From Stomorhina lunata (lineage: Eukaryota > Arthropoda > Insecta > Diptera > Rhiniidae), in assembly GCA_933228675.1 (NCBI GenBank), contig OW121741.1, positions 55,859,310-55,923,309 on the forward strand: a stretch of 64,000 nucleotides of DNA, in the 5' to 3' direction. Position numbers and translations under genes: made by a program. The notes below the pieces were generated by a model. The model was given only the letters and a program-made list of their open reading frames with translations, was not told the origin of the DNA and ran no database searches. Below are positions 39,269 through 49,633 of this stretch, in pieces (position 1 is the first letter of the stretch; every line of letters starts with the position of its first letter).

Positions 39269-39972
39269 GTATTTGTATGTACTGTTTCAATTATTGTGTT
39301 GCAGTTGTTGCATGCTATGTTTATGTTTTTTGTCTTTTTGTGTAGACATTCTGTATTATGAAATAAGATATTTATGGGTATGTGAGCAAGATGTTTTGAT
39401 CTAATATGCATTATTTTAGTTTTTTGTGCATTTATTACTAAGCCATTATCGTGGCACCATTGGTTAGCTATATTAAGCTCCTTTTGCATATCTTCTATTG
39501 CTGACTGTAAATTGATATTTGAAACGACAATTGCTGTATCATCAGCATAAGCATAAGTTTTGCTATGTTCTAGGGTACTGAGTAGTTCATTAGCATAAAT
39601 AATATATAGAATTGGACCCAATTTAGATCCCTGCGGAACTCCACAATCAATCGCTATTTTATCACTTAATGTATTTTGTATCTTTACCTGATAGGATCTG
39701 CATTCTAGATAACTCTGGAACCAACATAGAGTGCTTCCTCTTATTCCGATCTTCTCCAGCATTTGTAGTAATTTGTTATGAGATAAAGTATCGAAAGCCT
39801 TGCTAAAGTCTATAAAAAGTGTTAGACAATGCATTCCTTTACTCGTGGTCATGTTGATGTGATTCGCAAAATCTCCCAATAATTTATTAATATTTTTTCC
39901 TTTTTGGAAACCGTATTGATTTTTGTTGATGATTTTGTATTTTTCTAAAAATGTTGTTAAACGTTTTACCAC
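39256..39972 (-). pseudogene. Reverse transcriptase core, copy 5
   Basis: RT palm fragment with the Lys and Glu states of copies 2-4, so copy 5 is intermediate between copy 1 and copies 2-4. One private base change lies just upstream of the first Met, near 39973 (ACAATC instead of ACTATC). Confidence 0.9.
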
Positions 39973-39994
39973 AATCTCTTCTAATATCTTTTCA

Positions 39995-42900
39995 GAACTG
40001 AACTAGAACTGAACTAGAACTGAACTAGAACTGAACTAGAACTGAACTAGAACTGAACTAGAACTGAACTAGAACTGAACTAGAACTGAACTAGAACTGA
40101 ACTAGAACTGAACTAGAACTGAACTAGAACTGAACTAGAACTGAACTAGAACTGAACTAGAACTGAACTAGAACTGAACTAGAACTGAACTAGAACTGAA
40201 CTAGAACTGAACTAGAACTGAACTAGAACTGAACTAGAACTGAACTAGAACTGAACTAGAACTGAACTAGAACTGAACTAGAACTGAACTAGAACTGAAC
40301 TAGAACTGAACTAGAACTGAACTAGAACTGAACTAGAACTGAACTAGAACTGAACTAGAACTGAACTAGAACTGAACTAGAACTGAACTAGAACTGAACT
40401 AGAACTGAACTAGAACTGAACTAGAACTGAACTAGAACTGAACTAGAACTGAACTAGAACTGAACTAGAACTGAACTAGAACTGAACTAGAACTGAACTA
40501 GAACTGAACTAGAACTGAACTAGAACTGAACTAGAACTGAACTAGAACTGAACTAGAACTGAACTAGAACTGAACTAGAACTGAACTAGAACTGAACTAG
40601 AACTGAACTAGAACTGAACTAGAACTGAACTAGAACTGAACTAGAACTGAACTAGAACTGAACTAGAACTGAACTAGAACTGAACTAGAACTGAACTAGA
40701 ACTGAACTAGAACTGAACTAGAACTGAACTAGAACTGAACTAGAACTGAACTAGAACTGAACTAGAACTGAACTAGAACTGAACTAGAACTGAACTAGAA
40801 CTGAACTAGAACTGAACTAGAACTGAACTAGAACTGAACTAGAACTGAACTAGAACTGAACTAGAACTGAACTAGAACTGAACTAGAACTGAACTAGAAC
40901 TGAACTAGAACTGAACTAGAACTGAACTAGAACTGAACTAGAACTGAACTAGAACTGAACTAGAACTGAACTAGAACTGAACTAGAACTGAACTAGAACT
41001 GAACTAGAACTGAACTAGAACTGAACTAGAACTGAACTAGAACTGAACTAGAACTGAACTAGAACTGAACTAGAACTGAACTAGAACTGAACTAGAACTG
41101 AACTAGAACTGAACTAGAACTGAACTAGAACTGAACTAGAACTGAACTAGAACTGAACTAGAACTGAACTAGAACTGAACTAGAACTGAACTAGAACTGA
41201 ACTAGAACTGAACTAGAACTGAACTAGAACTGAACTAGAACTGAACTAGAACTGAACTAGAACTGAACTAGAACTGAACTAGAACTGAACTAGAACTGAA
41301 CTAGAACTGAACTAGAACTGAACTAGAACTGAACTAGAACTGAACTAGAACTGAACTAGAACTGAACTAGAACTGAACTAGAACTGAACTAGAACTGAAC
41401 TAGAACTGAACTAGAACTGAACTAGAACTGAACTAGAACTGAACTAGAACTGAACTAGAACTGAACTAGAACTGAACTAGAACTGAACTAGAACTGAACT
41501 AGAACTGAACTAGAACTGAACTAGAACTGAACTAGAACTGAACTAGAACTGAACTAGAACTGAACTAGAACTGAACTAGAACTGAACTAGAACTGAACTA
41601 GAACTGAACTAGAACTGAACTAGAACTGAACTAGAACTGAACTAGAACTGAACTAGAACTGAACTAGAACTGAACTAGAACTGAACTAGAACTGAACTAG
41701 AACTGAACTAGAACTGAACTAGAACTGAACTAGAACTGAACTAGAACTGAACTAGAACTGAACTAGAACTGAACTAGAACTGAACTAGAACTGAACTAGA
41801 ACTGAACTAGAACTGAACTAGAACTGAACTAGAACTGAACTAGAACTGAACTAGAACTGAACTAGAACTGAACTAGAACTGAACTAGAACTGAACTAGAA
41901 CTGAACTAGAACTGAACTAGAACTGAACTAGAACTGAACTAGAACTGAACTAGAACTGAACTAGAACTGAACTAGAACTGAACTAGAACTGAACTAGAAC
42001 TGAACTAGAACTGAACTAGAACTGAACTAGAACTGAACTAGAACTGAACTAGAACTGAACTAGAACTGAACTAGAACTGAACTAGAACTGAACTAGAACT
42101 GAACTAGAACTGAACTAGAACTGAACTAGAACTGAACTAGAACTGAACTAGAACTGAACTAGAACTGAACTAGAACTGAACTAGAACTGAACTAGAACTG
42201 AACTAGAACTGAACTAGAACTGAACTAGAACTGAACTAGAACTGAACTAGAACTGAACTAGAACTGAACTAGAACTGAACTAGAACTGAACTAGAACTGA
42301 ACTAGAACTGAACTAGAACTGAACTAGAACTGAACTAGAACTGAACTAGAACTGAACTAGAACTGAACTAGAACTGAACTAGAACTGAACTAGAACTGAA
42401 CTAGAACTGAACTAGAACTGAACTAGAACTGAACTAGAACTGAACTAGAACTGAACTAGAACTGAACTAGAACTGAACTAGAACTGAACTAGAACTGAAC
42501 TAGAACTGAACTAGAACTGAACTAGAACTGAACTAGAACTGAACTAGAACTGAACTAGAACTGAACTAGAACTGAACTAGAACTGAACTAGAACTGAACT
42601 AGAACTGAACTAGAACTGAACTAGAACTGAACTAGAACTGAACTAGAACTGAACTAGAACTGAACTAGAACTGAACTAGAACTGAACTAGAACTGAACTA
42701 GAACTGAACTAGAACTGAACTAGAACTGAACTAGAACTGAACTAGAACTGAACTAGAACTGAACTAGAACTGAACTAGAACTGAACTAGAACTGAACTAG
42801 AACTGAACTAGAACTGAACTAGAACTGAACTAGAACTGAACTAGAACTGAACTAGAACTGAACTAGAACTGAACTAGAACTGAACTAGAACTGAACTAGA

Positions 42901-43784
42901 ACTGAACTAGAACTGAACTAGAACTGAACTAGAACTGAACTAGAACTGAACTAGAACTGAACTAGAACTGAACTAGAACTGAACTAGAACTGAACTAGAA
43001 CTGAACTAGAACTGAACTAGAACTGAACTAGAACTGAACTAGAACTGAACTAGAACTGAACTAGAACTGAACTAGAACTGAACTAGAACTGAACTAGAAC
43101 TGAACTAGAACTGAACTAGAACTGAACTAGAACTGAACTAGAACTGAACTAGAACTGAACTAGAACTGAACTAGAACTGAACTAGAACTGAACTAGAACT
43201 GAACTAGAACTGAACTAGAACTGAACTAGAACTGAACTAGAACTGAACTAGAACTGAACTAGAACTGAACTAGAACTGAACTAGAACTGAACTAGAACTG
43301 AACTAGAACTGAACTAGAACTGAACTAGAACTGAACTAGAACTGAACTAGAACTGAACTAGAACTGAACTAGAACTGAACTAGAACTGAACTAGAACTGA
43401 ACTAGAACTGAACTAGAACTGAACTAGAACTGAACTTGAACTGAACTAGAACTGAACTAGAACTGAACTAGAACTGAACTAGAACTGAACTAGAACTGAA
43501 CTAGAATTGAACTAGAACTGAACTAGAACTGAACTAGAACTGAACTAGAACTGAACTAGAACTGAACTAGAACTGAACTAGAACTGAACTAGAACTGAAC
43601 TAGAACTGAACTAGAACTGAACTAGAACTGAACTGAACTAGAACTGAACTAGAACTGAACTAGAACTGAACTAGAACTGAACTAGAACTGAACTAGAACT
43701 GAACTAGAACTGAACTAGAACTGAACTAGAACTGAACTAGAACTGAACTAGAACTGAACTAGAACTGAACTAGAACTGAACTGA
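39995..43784. repeat. 11-bp satellite array, segment 6, highly homogeneous
   Basis: About 3.8 kb of monomers. Between 40000 and 43430 I see no variant at all, unlike the other segments, which have one every few hundred bases. The last 350 bases show edge decay: TTGAAC near 43436, GAATTGAAC near 43505 and an extra GAACT half-unit near 43631. The array ends at GAACTGAAGC (near 43784). Confidence 0.97.
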
Positions 43785-44184
43785 AGCTAATCCAGAAAAT
43801 TGACACATATTACTATTTCTATCGGCTTTGGTGAGTAGAGAATCTTTTCATCCAAACGTTAATGCGGATTTGAGACTCCTGAAGTCAGTGTGTATGAAAC
43901 AACTGATGTTTGTTAAAGGCACGTAATGCTAAAAGTCCTAATTCTGGCTATTAAACAGTCAAAAGATCGAAGATGATATTTTCGTTTTGGTAGTACATAA
44001 TATTACTCATTTTGTGGATAAGGTTAACGCTAAAAAAACACTACTTCGTTGTACTGATTGAAAAATTCCTTAATTTTGTCTCACAAACTAATCGTTGAAC
44101 TATCCAACACTCTCTGCAAGTCTTTAACATCTATATTTGCGTTTCATCTGGTATTGGCAAAGAAATTCTCATTATTTATCCAAT
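43785..44184. other. Non-satellite stretch, unrecognised
   Basis: This is the first unique DNA after the array. I see no open frame of note, no terminal repeats and no match to the sequence beside the right array. Confidence 0.5.
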
Positions 44185-44472
44185 AGTTTCTAAAATACTT
44201 GAAAACATTTTTTTATTTTATTTTGAGAAATTTTTGTTGACAAATTGAATAAAGAGTTTCCTTTTTCATTTTGAACTAAAAATTTTGTTTGAAAAAATAG
44301 AAAAGCTTTTGTATTGAGATATATTGGCAACCAAACAATTTGGAAAGAGAAAAAGCACAACGTAACATAACGTAACCTAGACGAGTACCTTACAGAACCT
44401 CAATTCCTTACGAAATCGTCGAGAATCAACTCAATCGTCAAGAACTTACTTGTGTTATGGAACGTGGCCATA
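44185..44472 (+). repeat. Dispersed repeat A, left copy (uninterrupted)
   Basis: A ~288-bp AT-rich repeat containing ATTGGCAACCAAAC, GAGAAAAAGCACAACG and CGTAACATAACGTAAC, ending with GGAACGTGGCCATA. A second copy in reverse orientation lies at 57889-57968 plus 59714-59928. The two align over their whole length at roughly 85-90% by eye. No coding frame and no clear terminal inverted repeats, so the class is unknown. This copy gives the uninterrupted state used to define the insertion in the other copy. Confidence 0.8.
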
Positions 44473-44939
44473 AATCTGGTGTTTTAAAGAGTTCAAAAAC
44501 ATTATATATAATTTCATGTCAGTTCTCTCTCCAGATGCTCTACAAACCGATTTCAGATGAACAACTGCATATGACATGAATTTGTGGTCTGACATTCGAA
44601 CATTGTGAAACCATTATATATATGATATTAAAGCATTATATATCAAATTGTAGTTATTCTCGCAGAAATTGCATTAAATACCCCTCAGTACAGTTCTGAT
44701 ATAACTTATTACAATAGAGATACGACAAGAGACCAGAATCAAGATACCATTTCTTAATAATAAACTATAGAACTTTTGTGACTTCATTTGTGTTGTATAT
44801 CGAAATGGGGTTGTCCTTTTAGGATTAACACAGAAAATAGTTCATTTAGTCAAATTGGCAAGGTAAGTCTATTTTGCACATACATCTAAAACTTATAGTT
44901 GCTTTAGCAAAATATTCGTATAATATTTTCAATTACGAG
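44473..44939. other. AT-rich stretch, nothing recognised
   Basis: No coding signal. There are short inverted words (TTTCATGTCA near 44511 and TGACATGAA near 44573) and ATATAT runs only. Confidence 0.5.
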
Positions 44940-45608
44940 CCTACTCTAAAATAGTTCGATAAAAGACACCTTCCAAATATTGTTCATGAAGACCCCATCT
45001 AAATCGGTCCACTTACTTGATAGATAAACTTGGTTAACCACTAACTAATATAGTGCATATAGCACATTAAAAATAGATATCTAAAATATACATCTTTAAC
45101 TAGAACTTGTTTACATCTTATAGCCTTGATATCTAGGCTATATAATATTTCCCAAATATTATCGCTTAAGTATTCATCTTAATTAATCCAATAACTTTTA
45201 TATTACAAAATTCAAGTACTTTTCCGATAATACGTTAGTAACCTTAAGTTTTTCCAATATAGGTCTGAAAACAATTTAAAAATCTCACTAATTCCGTATG
45301 CCCTAAGATTCTAAGTCTTCCATAGATTGACAGACCAATCACTCCAAAATATTGTTGCCAAAAGTTTGACCCAAATCGGTCCACTAACTTTAAAGTTTTA
45401 GATAACTAACCAATGTATATGGAATATATGTTTGTATGTATAGAAATTTAAGCCGCAGCATAAACCACGGTAATTCACTTAAATTAGTCTTCAGAAACAT
45501 AAATATTTTACCATAAACTCTTTCGATTATGTGCATTACTTTTAAACACCATCGGTGAAGGGTATCGAAGATTCGGCATAGCCGAATTTAACACTCTTAC
45601 TTGTTTTT
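44940..45608 (+). repeat. Probable dispersed repeat with terminal hairpin
   Basis: Two imperfect direct copies of a segment (near 44975-45020 and 45345-45395) share CCAAATATTGTT or its variant and AAATCGGTCCACT. The 3' end has the perfect palindrome ATTCGGC-ATA-GCCGAAT (45571-45587) followed by ACACTCTTACTTGTTTTT. Sequences of this style are common dispersed repeats in fly genomes. The hairpin near one end resembles a Helitron-like or other non-autonomous terminus, but the matching other end was not found. Confidence 0.45.
45571..45587. repeat. Perfect 7-bp stem palindrome
   Basis: ATTCGGC and GCCGAAT are separated by ATA. It lies about 20 bases from the proposed end of the dispersed repeat. 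Confidence 0.7.
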
Positions 45609-45876
45609 TAATTCAATTCATATTTTTGGGAAAGGAATGATTTCAAAAATGTTTTTATGTGCTTTGAATTCAATCAAAATTAATTGAAATCATATTTTTG
45701 GTTAAATGAATTGATTCAAATTGTTTAAAAAGCTCCTTGAATGATTCACAGAATCATTCAAAAAATAATCATTGGTTTACAATTCTGATAGAAAACATGA
45801 AAACAGCCTTAGTTTTTGTTTTATCTGCATTAACAATAATAGATTTTGGATTAGAAGAATAATTAATAAATAAAAA

Positions 45877-45881
<5 letters not shown>
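45609..45881. other. AT-rich stretch, nothing recognised
   Basis: It contains several copies of GAATGATT/AATCATT words (45635-45770) that can pair with each other, and no coding signal. Confidence 0.5.
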
Positions 45882-45925
<44 letters not shown>

Positions 45926-45935
45926 TATATATATA
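45882..45935. repeat. (TA)n microsatellite
   Basis: About 54 bases of almost pure TA dinucleotide, with one AAA interruption near 45921. Confidence 0.95.
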
Positions 45936-46128
45936 ATGCAATAGTATAAAACTTGTTAAGGGAAAAAAATACAAAAACTAAAACAAAATGTTTTTAGTAA
46001 CACAATCCCAGAATTCCTTAAATCACAGTGGTTCACAAAAATTTGGCGAAATTTTTTTTACAGCTCGCGTGCGTTAGGAGAAATTAATTATATATCAAAT
46101 TAATTTATTTCTTATATATTTTTTTCAG

Positions 46129-46212
46129 GTTGACGAAAATAATAGAAAGAAGGACACAAATTTTAATTTAAGTAAACCCAATTCCGAAGTGACACATTGT
46201 GACAACAAAAAG
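46129..46212 (+). other. Candidate 84-bp internal exon
   Basis: A pyrimidine-rich acceptor (TATATATTTTTTTCAG, ending at 46128) is followed by 84 bases, exactly 28 codons open in only one frame, and then a good donor (AAAAAG then GTAAATT, at 46213). The encoded peptide is hydrophilic and rich in Asn, Lys and Asp, and I do not recognise it. Base composition is less AT-biased than the neighbours. A chance acceptor/donor pair in AT-rich DNA is quite possible, and no partner exons are identified. Confidence 0.25.
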
Positions 46213-47139
46213 GTAAATTATTAAGTATATACGAGTATGTTTATTAAATAAATTACACTGTTCACAAAATTTAAACTTTTTCGTTGCTTTGAAATAAAAA
46301 GTGATAGCTTTACTAACTTTAGGTCGCTGATTTCGAAAACGTTCAAATCTTTGAGAAGTTATCTCCTCTGTAGGAGATATTTTAGGTTAAAATTTTTCAT
46401 TGAACACCCTTATAAAAATCCTCTTTCAAAAGAGGGATATTTAATTTGTTTCGCCTAATTTTAAAAATACGCAGAATTTTTCTTCTTAATTCGATTGGGT
46501 TTAGCAAAAGTTTCAAATATTTTCAACTTTTGATAAATATTTTTCGAATTTTCTTAATTCTCAACATTTTAACTCGTTTTTTTTTCAACAAAATGTTCCC
46601 TTAAGAAGTTATCAGGTTTACATAAAGTATGACTTACATAATGTACTTAACATAAATGAGGCCCACTGGAAGTCAAGGATAACAGATGACTAAAAAGCTA
46701 TGCACTTATAACTTAAATAGGGTTAAGTTTTTTTAAACAGTGAAATTCGTAAAATGTTAAAAAACAAAACTATAAAAAGAAGGTCGAAACATCTTCTTTA
46801 GTGGACTGTAATTTTAACCGATTTAATAAAACACGAAATTATAAATAGTAATTATATTTAAGGTGTTGGTGTTTATTGTGTAGAAATGAAAAGTTCGTTA
46901 AATACTAAATTTAAACTTAGAAGCTGTAATAGAGATGAATGAAACTATATAGAGTTGTGTTTAAGTAATCAAATTGATCAGTTTAATAAAAGGAAAAAAT
47001 GAAAAAATACATATATGGATTTTTAATGACATGGCATTTACACTATTAAACATAGAAATTCAAGTGTTAAATTAAATAAAATATAATTATTTAATAAAAA
47101 AATATTAACTATATAATATTGCATTTACTTCACTCATAA
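46213..47139. other. AT-rich stretch with two small hairpins
   Basis: No gene recognised. Two perfect 7-bp-stem hairpins lie 40 bases apart: ATCTCCT-CTGT-AGGAGAT (46361-46378) and CCTCTTT-CA-AAAGAGG (46420-46435). Confidence 0.5.
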
Positions 47140-47142
47140 ACA

Positions 47143-47450
47143 TATTGGTCCACCTTGAAAGGACCCTTTTCAATTATCAAGGAATAGAGGGCACGATTGA
47201 GAAAACCATTTTTCGTCTTTACAGTTGCCACTCTAACAAGACCATCATTACCTGGATATGTTTCAGTTATCCTACCAATTTACCACTGTGTTGGGAGAAG
47301 ATTATCTTTTATGAAAAAAAGTCGTTGATTTCCAGGTTGTTTAATTTTTGAGCCCACGTAAAACGTTTTTGAAACTGTTGAACTAAATGCTGCATATGCT
47401 GCCATCTAGTGAGACGGTTTGGCAATGATAGTTTTGTCAATGTATACAAG
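47143..47450 (-). pseudogene. BEL/Pao retrotransposon pol, C-terminal integrase fragment
   Basis: Read leftward, the frames encode SLPNRLTRWQHMQHLVQQF, then KDNLLPTQW, a stop, and IGRITETYPGNDGLVRVATV followed by KTKNGF. This is the characteristic tail of BEL/Pao Pol proteins (NRLTRWQH, then P..W..GRI..YPG.DG..RV..V.T). It is decayed: there is at least one frame change between the two blocks, and the Trp codon is followed by TAA (47282-47280) where Lys or Pro is usual. No LTRs or other pol parts are nearby, so this is an isolated remnant. Confidence 0.75.
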
Positions 47451-47455
47451 CCTTA

Positions 47456-47599
47456 TTATAGGGTATACACTCTTAGTTGTAGATACATACATGAGATATA
47501 TAGCTTTTTAATGGATACATATCAGTCCGACATTAGCTGCTAATGTATTATAGCTTTATCGGAAAAGTTATTCAATATTTACTTATAAATCTGAAGTAA
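47456..47599. other. Short unrecognised stretch
   Basis: It lies between the BEL/Pao remnant and the jockey-like RT remnant. No signal seen. Confidence 0.4.
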
Positions 47600-47800
47600 G
47601 TTGACTAATTAAGATGAATACTTCAACATAAATAAGTCTCCAGGACCGGATGGTATTCCAGCGCTGGTCTTGAAGCAGTGCTGTTTGACGCTTGCAAGTT
47701 CATTAGCTAACCTCTCAGCACCTTGTACCATGCCGGTAAATTTTCTTGGTGTGGGAAGGTTGCTAATGTTACGCCAATCACCCAAAAAGGTGAGGCTAAC
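47600..47800 (+). pseudogene. Jockey-like non-LTR RT remnant, left part
   Basis: Encodes KSPGPDGIPALVLKQC (from 47634), the start of the RT finger domain, and then, after one extra base near 47755, the block VANVTPITQKGEAN that leads into NPENYRPI. The gypsy element has split the coding region exactly here, and the sequence resumes at 55625 on the other side. The extra base and the loss of flanking ORF show the host copy was already a pseudogene or has decayed since. Confidence 0.8.
47795..47800 (+). repeat. Target-site duplication, left (GCTAAC)
   Basis: GCTAAC just before the left LTR is repeated at 55625-55630 just after the right LTR. Gypsy-type integrases make 4-6 bp duplications. Because one G follows both LTR ends, the duplication could be read as 5 bp. 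Confidence 0.85.
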
Positions 47801-48810
47801 AGTTACATATATGACTATATTTACACAAGAATATACAACATATGTTTATAACCAAATTGTAACATAGAATGAATACCCCAACTATAGCAAATATATATCT
47901 TATTTAACATGTAAAAATAATATATTTATAACAAACAAATATTTATGAATTCCTGATATAATTGATCTCTGTATCTCACGATGTGTCGATACATAGTTGT
48001 TGTCTATCATTTCTTTTGTTTTCGAGTAGCACTTTGTTGTCAAGTAGCACTCTGTTGTCAAGCACCCACCATAAATAACTCTCCAGCATTAACAATCTTT
48101 CATACTTTTCTACATACACTCGATTTGTATGTAGAACAAGTATCCAAATTCTTAATGCCCAGATTTTTGATTTGGCATTACTACAAGTGTTTGTTACTAA
48201 GCATGCACAATCATGTTTCTTTCTTCTATACCCATAAGCTGTATAAAAGACAAGAATTCACAATTCTGCATGCCCAATATTACAGGTTTTTATGGTTGTT
48301 ACCAAGTAAAAGCTTTTGATTCTGTTAGAAGTCTTGATTAAATATATTATGATTTTGAAGGTTTCGAGTCAGTTTCAGAAAAATTGCGAACATAAGAACA
48401 TCAAATTTAAACCGAATATTTAAAATCAAATCCTTGTCCGAACATTTGAAAATAAAAATATTAAAAAGGATATAGAAAGGACATAAAGTGAAAATTTGTG
48501 TCAGGACATTTTTAAATTATAAAAATATCCTTGTGAACTTTAACTTATAAAAAAATATTTAATTGTAATTGTAAAATTGTAAAACCATTGTAAAAATTAT
48601 TTATAATTATTAAAAGGATAAAAATATCCTAGCGAAGTTTAAATTAATTTAAAACATTAATATTTAATTAAAATATGATAAATAAATATGATAATAAATA
48701 TATAATTAAATTTGTATTTAAATAAATAAAATAAAATCAGGATAATTGAAAACAAAATAAGAAAATTCTTTTGAGTTTCATTTAAATAAAAGGAATCGAA
48801 CAACAAAACT
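47801..48810 (+). repeat. 5' LTR
   Basis: 1,010 bp, offset from the 3' LTR by exactly 6,814. It contains a TATAAAAG box at 48242-48249 that may drive transcription, and a tandem pair of ~18-bp words (GTAGCACT.TGTTGTCAA, near 48028-48063). A 112-residue open frame (47981-48319) lies over the promoter region and is repeated in the other LTR. It has no recognisable domain and I treat it as non-coding. Confidence 0.95.
48242..48249 (+). promoter_or_regulatory. Possible TATA box of the 5' LTR
   Basis: TATAAAAG, in mid-LTR, is the best core-promoter match in the LTR. If it is used, transcription would begin about 30 bases downstream. Confidence 0.4.
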
Positions 48811-48827
48811 GGCGCAGTCGGTAGGAT
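48810..48827 (+). promoter_or_regulatory. Primer-binding site, tRNA-Ser
   Basis: TGGCGCAGTCGGTAGGAT is 18 bases complementary to the 3' end of insect tRNA-Ser, including the CCA tail. It overlaps the last T of the LTR. tRNA-Ser priming is used by 17.6 and 297 of Drosophila, which supports the group assignment. Confidence 0.85.
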
Positions 48828-49633
48828 GCCCAATTATCCTTAAGACTGTTTGACTAATTAATATACATAGTAAAATTTAAAGGATAATAGACATTTCAAT
48901 GTCAAACTGGGCATTCCTTTGTGAACATTTGTTTGAAGCGACAACGCTCAAATTTTGAATAAATATAAAGTGGATAGTTCCTTATAAACATTTATGTGAA
49001 AAAAAAGTATTTGTTTTTATGAACAGTTAATAAAATTTGAATTGAACTTAAAAGGCAATGGTGAAAAAATTAAACTTTTATTGTTCCTAACGTATATCCA
49101 AATAAAACATTTAAAAGACATATATAAATAAAATTTAACGATTAATAATATTATAACGATTAGAAATATTTTTATAATCAAATAAAAAAAAAAGTGAAAT
49201 TTTTTTTTCTAAAAAACAAATTAAAAATTTATAATAAATTAAAAAAAAAACTACATACATGAACGTTTCCTATATAACTCCATTTAAAGGACATAGATAC
49301 AAATAAAGCTAAAAGAAAAATAAATTATTTAAACAAAAAGCTTAAATTTCCGAAGGACGACTAAGTTCAGAGGCAATATTACTATACCCAGTAAACGAGG
49401 ACATCCATTGAAGAAAGGAGAAAGGAGCAGCAAATAAGTATTTTACATTTTTACTAAGTATTATCTTTCAAACATTACATTATTTAAATATTATATAAAA
49501 TTTTTCTTGCTGTATTTCGATATTACGGCAAAATTTCTTTCTTTTTACATAACTTACGTATTTACGATTTTGAACTCGGTTATTAAAGATTTATATTTTG
49601 CTCAAATAAATACATACGTATTATAAATTAAAA
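48828..49633 (+). other. 5' untranslated leader of the gypsy element
   Basis: 806 bases of very AT-rich sequence between the primer site and gag. It has a purine-rich patch (AAGAAAGGAGAAAGGAGCAG, near 49412-49431) and no open frame. It presumably contains packaging signals, which cannot be located by eye. Confidence 0.6.

Larger units (their letters stand above)
38247..39994 (-). mobile_element. 5'-truncated CR1-type RT fragment, copy 5
   Basis: Same junctions, with a 20-T run (38247-38266) and three satellite monomers between the GAGCT marker and the tail, as in copy 1. The satellite to its right is different from that right of copies 1-4: it lacks all marker monomers. Confidence 0.95.

Noticed and set aside
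2632..43784. Array considered as CRISPR or telomere
   Set aside because: There are no unique spacers between repeats, and the unit is 11 bp, not the TTAGG type. Fly telomere retroelements are not seen.
45777..45974. 65-residue Ile/Tyr-rich frame
   Set aside because: It is produced by the TA microsatellite.
47981..48319. 112-residue frame in both LTRs
   Set aside because: It lies over the LTR promoter region, has no domain, and is doubled only because LTRs are duplicates.
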